From: Streptomyces sp. ACA25
GTDB lineage: Bacteria > Actinomycetota > Actinomycetes > Streptomycetales > Streptomycetaceae
NCBI RefSeq assembly: GCF_028200735.1
Contig: NZ_JAQKPV010000007.1
Span: forward strand, 186,001-250,000
Reading direction: 5' to 3'
DNA length: 64,000 bases
The first letter of the stretch is position 1; each line of letters starts with the position of its first letter. This document shows positions 27,209-34,498 of this stretch, one piece after another. The position numbers and the translations under genes are program-made. The notes below the pieces were generated by a model. It saw nothing but the letters and a program-made list of their open reading frames with translations. It was not told the origin of the DNA and did no database searches.

Positions 27209-28630
27209 TCAGCTCTCGCCGATGTGGTGGACGCGCACCAGGTTGGTGGTGCCCGCTGTGCCGGGCGGTGACCCCGCGGTCATCACCACGGTCTCGCCGT
27301 CCGAGCAGTCCCGGACTTTCCGCAACTGCTCGTCGAGCAGCGCGGTCATGGCGTCGGTGGACTCCACCATCGGCACCACCTGGGCATGCACGCCCCAGGT
27401 GAGGCTCAGCTGGTTGCAGGTGGCGGGATCCGGGGTGAAGGCCTGGATGGGGATCGGTGAACGGTACCGGGAGAGCCGGCGGGCAGTGTCACCGGACTGC
27501 GTGAAGGCGACGAGGAGCGTGGCTTCGAGGAAGTCGCCGATCTCGGCGGCAGCCCGGGCCACCGCCCCGCTCTGGGTGCGGGGCTTGGTGCCGTCGGGAA
27601 GTCCCGGCAGTCCGGCCGCGAGCACATCGTCCTCGGCCGCGGTGATGATCCTGCTCATGGTGCGGACGGTTTCGGCCGGGTACCGGCCGACGCTGGTCTC
27701 CCCGGAGAGCATGAGGGCGTCGGTGCCGTCCAGGACCGCGTTGGCGACATCGGAGGCCTCGGCGCGGGTCGGACGGGAGGAGTCGATCATGGAGTCGAGC
27801 ATCTGCGTGGCGACGATGACCGGCTTGGCGTTGCGTTTGGCGAGCGCGACCGCCCGCTTCTGGACGAACGGCACGTCCTCCAGCGGCACTTCGACACCCA
27901 GATCGCCCCGGGCGACCATGATGCCGTCGAAGGCGTCGACGATGTCCTGGAGGTTGGCCTCGGCCTGCGGCTTCTCGATCTTGGCGATGACGGGACGGAA
28001 ACAGCCCTCCTCGGCCATGATCCGGTGGATGGCCTTGATGTCGTCGCCCGTGCGCACGAAGGACAGCGCGATGATGTCCACGCCGGTACGCAGCGCCCAG
28101 CGGAGGTCACCGGCGTCCTTCTCGGACAGCGCGGGGACGGACACCGCGACGCCGGGGAGGTTGAGCCCCTTGTGGTCGGAGACCACGCCGCCCTCGACCA
28201 CGAGGGTGCGGATCTCCGTGCCCTCGATCGCGGTCACGTCGAGGGCGACACGTCCGTCGTCAATGAGAATGCGTTCACCAGGTGTGAGGTCGCCGGGCAG
28301 CCCGGCATAGCCGGTGGAGCAGCGGTGCTGGTCCCCGGCGACTTCCTCCGTGGTGAGAGTGAAGGCATCGCCGGGTTCGAGGAGAACCGGGCCCTCACGG
28401 AATCTGCCGAGGCGAATCTTCGGGCCTTGAAGGTCGGCGAGAATCCCGATCGAGCGCCCGCATCCTTCCGCGGCGCGGCGGACATGCCCGTAGCGGCGCT
28501 CGTGATCGGCGTGCGTACCGTGGCTGAGATTGAGGCGCGCGACGTCCATCCCGGCCGCTACAAGCCCGGTGATCTGCTCGTACGAGTCAGTGGCGGGACC
28601 AAGTGTGCAGACGATTTTGGCTCGGCGCAT
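27209..28630 (-). CDS. pyk: Pyruvate kinase
   Basis: 473 aa, converting phosphoenolpyruvate and ADP to pyruvate and ATP, last step of glycolysis. N-terminal AKIVCTLGPATDSYEQI, the LNLSHGTHADH phosphate region, the active-site KIEKPQAEANLQDI (catalytic lysine) and MVARGDLGVEVPLEDV, and the C-terminal allosteric domain (SGETSVGRYP) are all present and full length. It is preceded by 289 bases before a divergent hypothetical gene. Streptomycetes often have two pyk genes; which one this is cannot be told here. Confidence 0.96.
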   Translation of the reverse strand: MRRAKIVCTLGPATDSYEQITGLVAAGMDVARLNLSHGTHADHERRYGHVRRAAEGCGRSIGILADLQGPKIRLGRFREGPVLLEPGDAFTLTTEEVAGDQHRCSTGYAGLPGDLTPGERILIDDGRVALDVTAIEGTEIRTLVVEGGVVSDHKGLNLPGVAVSVPALSEKDAGDLRWALRTGVDIIALSFVRTGDDIKAIHRIMAEEGCFRPVIAKIEKPQAEANLQDIVDAFDGIMVARGDLGVEVPLEDVPFVQKRAVALAKRNAKPVIVATQMLDSMIDSSRPTRAEASDVANAVLDGTDALMLSGETSVGRYPAETVRTMSRIITAAEDDVLAAGLPGLPDGTKPRTQSGAVARAAAEIGDFLEATLLVAFTQSGDTARRLSRYRSPIPIQAFTPDPATCNQLSLTWGVHAQVVPMVESTDAMTALLDEQLRKVRDCSDGETVVMTAGSPPGTAGTTNLVRVHHIGES

Positions 28631-28919
28631 GGCGTAGACCCTAAGTCTTACCGATGGGTACGGAACAACGCCTACATGTCATTGCAGTGTCTTTCACCCT
28701 GCACCTTGTTGACATTTAATAAATGGGCGGAGCTCTGCTCGAATGAGCACCCTTGAGGACTTCGGCGCGGTCGACCACCGGCTACCGGGCACTCCCGCGC
28801 ACCCGTGCTGCTCCGGCATGCCCACACCCTGCACACCGGCGTGGAAAGGAAGGGAATGCGCCCTGCGCAATCCCGGCGAACACTCCCCGTGCCCACTTCC
28901 TCACTCCTAGGCTGATGGC

Positions 28920-29513
28920 ATGAATGCTTCCCACCATGAGCAGCATCCACGGGCCCGGGCGGATCAGCTGGCCGCCGTGCTGGTGATGCTGGGGCACACC
29001 CCGCAGCGGGACGTGGACCCGCAGGAGGACTGCCGGGCACAGCAGGCGCTGCTGCTGGCAGCGGCCATGGAGCCGTACGTGGACAGTGCCGCGGATCCGG
29101 CGGTCTGCGGGCAACCGGCGGTGTTCGCGGACGCGGTGCAGGAGGTGGAAGGCCGCCCCGACGATCCGTACGAGCCGGTCCACCAGCACCTGCTCACGCA
29201 CCTGGGCCTGTCGGTGCAGTACTTGCACGCGCTGTACGGCCCGCTGCCCGGCGGCCGGGAACGCCAGGAGACACTGGGGGCGTTGCGGCACTTCACGCAC
29301 GCGCTGCTCGCCACGGCCGCGTCGACCCAGACGGCCGCGCTGCACGCCCGGATGGGCCTGTCCTCCGTCAGTGACGAGAACCGCATGGCGCCCTCCGTCA
29401 CCTACGTCCTCGACGCCGGCGAACTGGCCCGTCTCGCCCGGCAGGCGAGCCGGGCGGCGGAGGAGTTCCTCAGCCACCTGGACGAAGTGGCCCCGGAGAA
29501 GGAGACGCCGTAG
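28920..29513 (+). CDS. Hypothetical protein, helical, soluble
   Basis: 197 aa, no domain recognised. It begins after the in-frame ATG at 28920, has no signal peptide or membrane helix, and is alpha-helical in appearance with His-, Leu- and Ala-rich stretches (QALLLAAAMEPYV; LTHLGLSVQYLHALYG; HFTHALLATAAS). Codon use is typical of the host. Its 3' end overlaps the 29470-29877 gene by 44 bases in a convergent arrangement. Function unknown. Confidence 0.65.
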   Translation: MNASHHEQHPRARADQLAAVLVMLGHTPQRDVDPQEDCRAQQALLLAAAMEPYVDSAADPAVCGQPAVFADAVQEVEGRPDDPYEPVHQHLLTHLGLSVQYLHALYGPLPGGRERQETLGALRHFTHALLATAASTQTAALHARMGLSSVSDENRMAPSVTYVLDAGELARLARQASRAAEEFLSHLDEVAPEKETP

Positions 29514-29877
29514 GGCGACACCGCGCTGTCCCGCCCGAAGCGGTGAGGGGGGTGGCAGAAAGGACGTAGCGGACGGGGCCGTCACGAATCACCAGGGAGC
29601 AGGGAGCCCCTCGTTCGAGCCGGGCAAGGATCCGGCAGCGTTCGTCCCGGTCCGCGAGCCACGCGCGGACCGGACGGGCGACCGGCGCGTCGAGCTGATC
29701 GGCAACGTGCGCGGCCCGCCAGGACAGCCACAACACAGTGCTCCAGGCGGAGTCGGTGCGGCCACTGCTCAGCAGGAACAGCTTCCGGGTGGGGAGGTCA
29801 TAGGCGACGCCTTCGCACGCGAAGCGACGGTGGACCAGGGGAACGGGCGAGGGAAAGCTCGGCGCGACGGTCAGCAT
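29470..29877 (-). CDS. Hypothetical protein coupled to the anti-sigma-like ATPase gene
   Basis: 135 aa from ATG 29877, which lies inside the 3' end of the ATP-binding gene (7-base overlap). The start and composition look protein-like (FACEGVAYDLPTRKLFLL; STVLWLSWRAAHVADQL), but no domain is recognised. The C-terminal ~20 residues are Pro/Gly/Arg-rich and lie over the end of the opposite-strand gene, so the true end is uncertain only in importance, not in frame. It is probably cotranslated with the ATPase and could be its partner. Confidence 0.55.
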   Translation of the reverse strand: MLTVAPSFPSPVPLVHRRFACEGVAYDLPTRKLFLLSSGRTDSAWSTVLWLSWRAAHVADQLDAPVARPVRAWLADRDERCRILARLERGAPCSLVIRDGPVRYVLSATPLTASGGTARCRPTASPSPGPLRPGG

Positions 29878-30284
29878 GAAGGAACCGCCCGGCCGGCGAT
29901 CAGCAGCCGGACCCACACCGTCTTGCCGATCCGGCGTGGACAGACCCCCCAGGCGTCCGAGAGAAGGTCGACGAGGACCAGGCCCCGGCCACCGATGTCC
30001 TCCGGCCCCGGCTTGCCCAGCAGCGGCATCGCCCACTGGTAGGAGTCCGCCACTTCGATACTCAGCGCCTCACCGTCGCTGCGCACCGTCAGTTCCAGCA
30101 GGTCACCGATTCCGTCGGCGGTGTGCTGGACGGCGTTCGTGACGAGTTCGCTGGTGATGAGCACGGCCGCCTCGGTCAGGTGGCCCAGCCGCCACACCTG
30201 CAGCAGCGTCCGCACATGGCGGCGGGCAGTGGGCACGGACGCCGACTCGATCGGCAGGCGGATGACATGACTGCAACCGGACAC
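29871..30284 (-). CDS. ATP-binding protein, anti-sigma-factor-like (HATPase/RsbW type)
   Basis: About 137 aa from the GTG at 30284, which has GAGAGGG six bases upstream; an upstream ATG at 30353 keeps the frame but lacks a binding site. It is a small GHKL/HATPase_c_2 domain with N-box LITSELVTNAVQHT and G-boxes VADSYQWAMP... and GGRGLVLVDLLSDAWG. Relatives are anti-sigma or AbaA-type regulators that bind ATP. Divergent from the XRE regulator, it completes the WhiJ-like trio of ATPase, XRE protein and DUF397 protein. Confidence 0.8.
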   Translation of the reverse strand: MSGCSHVIRLPIESASVPTARRHVRTLLQVWRLGHLTEAAVLITSELVTNAVQHTADGIGDLLELTVRSDGEALSIEVADSYQWAMPLLGKPGPEDIGGRGLVLVDLLSDAWGVCPRRIGKTVWVRLLIAGRAVPSC

Positions 30285-30386
30285 AAAGACCCTCTCTTCT
30301 GTCGGGGACGGCCGAAGTGAGGCACTTATTTCCCGTAGCGCTCCAGCGACCATCTGTGACGGACGCTAGTCACCTCTCTCCAATCT

Positions 30387-30401
30387 GTGCAAGTCTTGCA
30401 C
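30387..30401. promoter_or_regulatory. Perfect 15-bp palindrome between the divergent ATPase and XRE genes
   Basis: GTGCAAG-T-CTTGCAC, seven-base arms around one central base, lies about 103 bases from each of the two divergent starts. It is the natural candidate operator for the XRE protein encoded next to it. Confidence 0.6.
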
Positions 30402-30504
30402 TTAGAAAGTGATTCTGTCCTAATCATTTTCGATTTAGCAACCCGGTACAGTTACCCTTGCGGCAGGAGACTGCTCCAAGAAACGCATGGATTGAGGAGG
30501 CTCG

Positions 30505-31380
30505 ATGCCCCCAGGCGGGATGCCGACGGCGCGCAGCAGGCGCCTCGGCGCCACCCTCCGGCGACTACGACTGGCGGCTCAACTGGAGCAGGAGGCTGCC
30601 GCCCGGGCGGTTGACTGCTCGGTACCGAAGATCAGCCGCGTCGAATCGGGGGCAGTGAAGGCCCGGGTGGGAGATGTTCGGATCCTGCTCGACCTCTACG
30701 GGGTCACCGACCCCGACAGGCGCCGCTGGTTGGAGAAACTGGCCCGGGAGAGCAACAAGCGCGGCTGGTGGCTGGACTACGAGACCAACAGCTGGACCCA
30801 GCTCGGTGACTTCATCTCGATGGAAGCTGACGCAACATACATCCGTACGTGGCAGCACGCCGTCATCCCCGGCCCGCTACAGACTCCCGACTACACCCGG
30901 GCTCTTCTCGCGACGAACCCCGCGTCACCGCCGCCGGAGGCAGCCGAAGAGGTGGTCCGCGTACGACAGGAACGCCGACAGGCGCTGGTGGAAGGGGGTA
31001 TCCGCTACGCCGCTGTCATCTGGGAGCCGGCGATCACCACGCCGATGCCGTCCGCCCGCGTGCACCGCGACCAGCTGACGCATCTGCTGCATGCAGCCGA
31101 CGAGCAGACCGTCACCGTGCAGGTGCTTCCTCTGCACGAGTGGGCCGCCGCCCGGGTGTCCCCTGCCTTCGTGGCCTTCTCCTTCGGCAGGGATCACGCA
31201 CCTGAGGTAGTGGCCAGCGACACTCTGTCGAACACCGCCATGATCGAGGATCCTGACGAGGTCACAAACTACGCGCACGCGTTTGACGCCCTGAGGTCAG
31301 CAGCTCTTACACCCAACGACACCACCGCATTCCTCGAACAGGCGAGGGCCCAACTTGCTTCGGGAGACACGACGCCATGA
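30505..31380 (+). CDS. XRE-family regulator with DUF5753 (WhiJ-like / Scr1-type)
   Basis: 291 aa. An N-terminal helix-turn-helix (residues ~10-70, LGATLRRLRLAAQLEQEAAARAVDCSVPKISRVESG) is followed by a C-terminal DUF5753 domain (from ~90, YIRTWQHAVIPGPLQTPDYTRALL to EDPDEVTNYAHAFDALR). GAGGAGGCTCG precedes the ATG. Paralogues of this type are abundant in Streptomyces and include WhiJ, a developmental repressor acting with a DUF397 partner. The next gene, DUF397, overlaps its stop by four bases. Confidence 0.9.
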   Translation: MPPGGMPTARSRRLGATLRRLRLAAQLEQEAAARAVDCSVPKISRVESGAVKARVGDVRILLDLYGVTDPDRRRWLEKLARESNKRGWWLDYETNSWTQLGDFISMEADATYIRTWQHAVIPGPLQTPDYTRALLATNPASPPPEAAEEVVRVRQERRQALVEGGIRYAAVIWEPAITTPMPSARVHRDQLTHLLHAADEQTVTVQVLPLHEWAAARVSPAFVAFSFGRDHAPEVVASDTLSNTAMIEDPDEVTNYAHAFDALRSAALTPNDTTAFLEQARAQLASGDTTP

Positions 31381-31583
31381 ACCCGCCATGCATAGTCTCG
31401 GCTTTCCGTAAGTCCTCCTACTCCGGCGGGGCGGTCAACGACTGCGTTGAGGTGGCTCGGACGTCGGACGGGGGGCGGGCAGTGCGGGACAGCAAGTGCA
31501 GCGCCTCTGCCGTCCAGCACTGCTCCCCCGGCGCCTGGACCGCCTTCCTCCGCGCGGTCCGGGCGGACACGTTCACCCGGTGA
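31377..31583 (+). CDS. DUF397 domain protein
   Basis: 68-aa DUF397 protein with the family core FRKSSYSGG-NDCVEVA and VRDSK. It is the partner of the XRE/DUF5753 regulator in WhiJ-like loci, thought to relieve or modify its DNA binding. It is coupled to the regulator gene by ATGA. Confidence 0.88.
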   Translation: MNPPCIVSAFRKSSYSGGAVNDCVEVARTSDGGRAVRDSKCSASAVQHCSPGAWTAFLRAVRADTFTR

Positions 31584-31628
31584 CCGGCTGCGCGAGAGCC
31601 GATCGGGGTCATCTCTCGACCGGTCCTT

Positions 31629-32044
31629 CTACATGCAGCCCGTGTCATGGATGATCAGCACGCCAGCGGTGGCCCGAGCCTCTTGGCGACATATCCCCAC
31701 AGATCGCGTAACTCGTCAGGGGTCCAGCAAGCCCGGTCGAGTAAGTGTTGCAACCCCGTAGGCGTGCTGTGCCCCGCGTACTCAGCCAACTGGGAGCTGT
31801 TCTTCCTGCCCACCTGGCCGAGCAGACCCCGCACGTAGGCACGCATCCGCCGCCGCAGGTCGAGCCGGCCGGTGTGACCGACCCGCACAAGCACCTTCCA
31901 GCTCCACCGACCACACACAGGCCGCATGTCGTCCTGCACGACCAGCACAACGAACCGCCGCACCGAAAATGACGCCCCCGATGTCTCGGCACAATAGCGG
32001 CGCCATTTCACGAGCCTGGACCGTTTCGCGCATGTATAGCTCAC
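31629..32044 (-). pseudogene. Broken IS701-family transposase, N-terminal remnant
   Basis: The frame from 32044 contains RRMRAYVRGLLGQVGRKNSSQLAEYAGH, closely resembling the N-terminal block (YLRGLL-PVERKNGWQLAE-AG) of IS701-type DDE transposases. Translation runs to a stop at 31655, but the next conserved block GVLIIHDTGC (normally GVLIIDDTGF) continues in another reading frame and meets a stop after TGCM. Thus the gene has a frameshift, a mutated first catalytic aspartate block and no C-terminal two thirds. No terminal inverted repeats were found. Confidence 0.7.
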
Positions 32045-32075
32045 ACCACTGGTTGCATATCATTCCACCGTAGCC

Positions 32076-32320
32076 TCAGTCAATGCTCATGGCGCCAGGG
32101 GATATCAACCGCACGACAGCTAGTAGAGCCCAAACACTGAAGGTGACCATTGCTCCTCCCGCCATCACTCTCACGACGGCTCGGTCCACCTTTTCGGGGG
32201 CAATAAGCGCCATGAAGGCAATGATCCTACTGAATCGGTCAAGTGAATTGCGGTAGTCCCTGACCGTGAGCCCGGCCACACTGGCAAGTACAGAAAAAAT
32301 GCGATCTCAAATACGGCCAT
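32076..32320 (-). pseudogene. Small two-helix membrane protein, frameshifted at a T6 run
   Basis: A frame of 67 codons from GTG 32279 reads MAGLTVRDYRNSLDRFSRII followed by FMALIAPEKV... with a C-terminal helix (GAMVTFSVWALLAVVRLI). From the ATG at 32320 (GAGGG seven bases before) a second frame encodes MAVFEIAFF, a first helix. Inserting one T in the six-T run (32294-32299, minus-strand sense) joins them to a 25-residue N-terminus that matches the paralogue at 33466 position for position. So it is either an inactivated gene, a slippage site or a sequencing error. Function unknown. Confidence 0.55.
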
Positions 32321-32774
32321 AATGCATCCCTCTTTCATTCACGTACTTGCTCTCTCTTGTTCTGCGCCTACCACTGAGAATTTCAGCGAGATGATCTGCA
32401 TGAAGTAACGTGATTCAAGGATGCGCACATGAGCCGCACATCGAACCGCCCTCAGCCCTCAGCCCTCAGCCGATGACCACCCGGTGAAAATTTCCAGAGC
32501 GGGTGACGAAGTCCGGCGCCAGCGCAACCGCCACTACCAGCCTTCACCCTGCCCCCTCAACGTGATGGGCCACCGACTTCGGTCGGTGGCCCATCACGAA
32601 AGATGGAGGTCAGTGTCCTCGGGGGGTGGCCAAACCAAGGTAAGCAAGAGCGTCAGGCAAAAAACCCAGTTGGCTCATGCCTGCAATTGTTTCTGACGAC
32701 TCTCCTCTTGAACAGGTCACCCGAGGGCGATCAATGCGGTTCCTGCGCCAGGACATTGTTGACGCTTCGCATGC
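32321..32774. other. AT-richer gap with strong hairpin
   Basis: 454 bases with no gene I can support. It contains the 17-bp UUCG hairpin at 32561-32598, probably the end of the transcript of the 32775-33044 gene. Base composition is clearly less GC-rich than in the flanking core genes. Confidence 0.55.
32561..32598 (-). terminator. 17-bp UUCG-tetraloop terminator hairpin
   Basis: cgtgatgggccaccgac (32561-32577), loop TTCG (32578-32581), then the perfect complement gtcggtggcccatcacg (32582-32598). It is the most stable hairpin of the island, about 180 bases downstream of the 89-codon gene's stop. Confidence 0.7.
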
Positions 32775-33044
32775 TCACCCCATCCCACGCCTCTTGGCCT
32801 CTGCGATACCCAAAATCCTAAGAACACTCATCAGAAACATGCCGAAACCGATAAGCGTAATCCCTGCCACATAAAATCGTACATTGATCCTAGCTAGCAA
32901 GTGGGGTGGCATCAGACCAGCAAGACTACGACGTTGGCTTTCATTCCATCGATCAGCCATTCCTCCGACATTAAAAAGCACCTTCAATCCTACCCAAATC
33001 ACAACAAGGGAAAGAAGAAAGAGTACAATGTCTTCTATATGCAT
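32775..33044 (-). CDS. Small two-helix membrane protein
   Basis: 89 aa with two hydrophobic segments (residues ~6-26 and ~57-80) joined by a charged loop (ADRWNESQRRSLAGLMPPHL) and a basic C-terminus (AEAKRRGMG), predicting a hairpin in the cytoplasmic membrane. The ATG at 33044 has only a weak GGTGAG site. Codon use is AT-richer than in core genes. No homologous family is recognised; its size and topology are like those of the neighbouring paralogues at 32076 and 33466. Confidence 0.6.
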   Translation of the reverse strand: MHIEDIVLFLLSLVVIWVGLKVLFNVGGMADRWNESQRRSLAGLMPPHLLARINVRFYVAGITLIGFGMFLMSVLRILGIAEAKRRGMG

Positions 33045-33465
33045 TACTCACCCACGTTAGCCGGCACCGAACCAGCCCTGAGCCGGATTTCCAAATAGCA
33101 GCCAGAGAAGTTTACACCGGTACCTTTTCCTCCCCGACCAGACATGCAGATTCCTCGGGGGTTGTTGCCTCCGACGAGCTCGAGAAGGCCATCAAACATT
33201 TGATGGTCGAGATATTTTTTCCTTGCGCTCTCCTGCTCCCGGCCTGGAACGATTGAGAATGAGGCCCTATAGCACTATTCGTGACGACAGCCTGGCCACT
33301 GGCGGGTTCCGGCACATTTCGCGCGCTTGAAGCCATCGGACTCTTCCAGGACTATCGGCGCAAGCCGGTTGTGAAGGACCTCCATCTCCTGCTGGGCGGC
33401 TCGGGCAGATGAAACAACCGAGGCGGCCAACAAGAAATCTGGACAGGCACAATCAACTGAGGTTG
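33045..33465. other. Island spacer, no supportable gene
   Basis: 421 bases. One plus-strand frame (about 33000-33413) reads protein-like pieces such as ASDELEKAIKHLMVEIFF and FRALEAIGLFQDYRRKP, but two stops separate them at about 33252-33262 and no start with a ribosome site is present. It could be a decayed gene. Confidence 0.4.
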
Positions 33466-33699
33466 CTATCTATCTGGGAATAGCCAAGCCGCGATAGACG
33501 CTAGAGTTATGACACAAAAAATTAGACAGGCAACGACTGCTATTTGTTTCACGACCCCCCTGTGTATATTGTCCTTGTCAACAAAAGCTGCGAATGATAT
33601 CACGCTCGCGAAGCGCTCTATTGATCCGCGGTAATCCATTGCCGCCAACCCGAATCCGATTGCCAAGAAGAGAGAAAGTGCGATTTTAAGCATGATCAT
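33466..33699 (-). CDS. Small two-helix membrane protein, paralogue of the 32076 gene
   Basis: 77 aa: helix 1 (MIMLKIALSLFLAIGFGLAA), a charged linker beginning MDYRGSIERF, helix 2 (KQIAVVACLIFCVITLASIA) and a short end LFPDR. The linker DYRGSIERFASVISF matches DYRNSLDRFSRIIAF of the 32076 gene, and the two proteins align end to end. AAGGA lies seven bases before the start. No family is recognised. Confidence 0.65.
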   Translation of the reverse strand: MIMLKIALSLFLAIGFGLAAMDYRGSIERFASVISFAAFVDKDNIHRGVVKQIAVVACLIFCVITLASIAAWLFPDR

Positions 33700-33935
33700 T
33701 GTCCATTCCTTTTCTTTGTCGCCCTAGAGTTGTTGCTGGTACTTCTCCTGTACCTGCCGAGGGTGAAAAATCTAGTAACGCATGTCTCACTTGCAATGAC
33801 AGCAGCCTCGGCGCCCCATCCCGCACCTATTGCCATCTGTATAGAGCCAACATCTGATATGCAAACTCGTAGGAAGCGTGGACGGCCAGATAGTAAGCTT
33901 CTGTTGCTTCAGCCCTCACCCGCAGCCGGAGAGGT

Positions 33936-34163
33936 TCACACAACACCCGACCTTGTTGAAGTCGAGGACGTCGCCGAGTTTGCTGAGCTGTCGCCCGAAG
34001 AAGGAAGATTCTTCTTTCTCGGTCTGGGCTTTCTGTTGCTGGGCTTGTCTGCTTGGCATCGTTTCTCGGCGGCTGCGACAGCTTTGGCTTTGTCGTTCAT
34101 GCGCTGCTGGTTGAGTTGGGCGCTGTAGGCTGTGGTGCTTCTGGTGAGTCTGTTGTGGGCCAT
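33936..34163 (-). CDS. Doubtful small basic protein
   Basis: 75 codons from ATG 34163 encoding a Lys/Arg/Ser-rich protein (MAHNRLTRSTTAYSAQLNQQ, RMNDKAKAVAAAEKRCQADK, RPRKKNLPSSGDSSANS). Composition is nucleic-acid-binding-like and codon use AT-richer than the host average. There is no ribosome binding site at this ATG, and a TTG 16 codons upstream is no better. May be spurious. Confidence 0.3.
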   Translation of the reverse strand: MAHNRLTRSTTAYSAQLNQQRMNDKAKAVAAAEKRCQADKPSNRKPRPRKKNLPSSGDSSANSATSSTSTRSGVV

Positions 34164-34257
34164 GGAGGTGCCGCCGGTGCGGCTGCCGCGGAGTACTGTC
34201 CCGGGAGGCAACCTGAGCGGATCTGAGGGGGCGGCATCCTGGTCCTGGGCCCCAGGG

Positions 34258-34286
34258 CTGGTATCGCCTCGCCCACCAGATACCAG
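34258..34286. promoter_or_regulatory. Inverted repeat upstream of the antitoxin gene
   Basis: ctggtatc (34258-34265) and gataccag (34279-34286), perfect 8-bp arms with a 13-base spacer, 18 bases before the antitoxin ATG. This is where ribbon-helix-helix antitoxins usually bind to repress their own operon. Confidence 0.5.
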
Positions 34287-34303
34287 TCAGGCATCATCGC
34301 GGT

Positions 34304-34498
34304 ATGGCGATGACACTCCGGCTCCCCGACGATGTTGACGCGAAGCTCACCGAACGTGCGCGTCGTGAGGGCCGCAGCAAGCAGGAACTCGCCATTGAGG
34401 CCATCCGCGACGCTCAGGATCGGGCCGAGCCGAAAGTCGATGACGTCCTGGCCGAACTCATGGACAGCGATGCGGAGATCCTGGACCACCTGAAGTGA
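34304..34498 (+). CDS. Ribbon-helix-helix (CopG-type) antitoxin
   Basis: 64 aa. The N-terminal MTLRLPDDVDAKLTERARREGRS gives the beta-strand and two helices of an RHH DNA-binding dimer, and the C-terminus (KVDDVLAELMDSDAEILDHL) is acidic and would neutralise the toxin. It overlaps the Doc gene by GTGA, the standard antitoxin-first order. Confidence 0.85.
   Translation: MAMTLRLPDDVDAKLTERARREGRSKQELAIEAIRDAQDRAEPKVDDVLAELMDSDAEILDHLK

Larger units (their letters stand above)
33700..34303. other. Island spacer before the toxin-antitoxin pair
   Basis: 604 bases with one doubtful minus-strand gene (33936-34163) and, at its right end, the inverted repeat 34258-34286. No promoter was convincingly located. 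Confidence 0.45.

Noticed and set aside
28709..28714. TTGACA box on the plus strand upstream of 28920
   Set aside because: No acceptable -10 at 16-18 bases, so not called a promoter.
33281..33413. Short plus-strand frame beginning with GTG
   Set aside because: 44 codons, no ribosome site within range; only a hint of a decayed gene.
33736..34128. Plus-strand frame of 132 codons in the island
   Set aside because: No ribosome binding site, odd composition, and it overlaps the opposite-strand basic frame.
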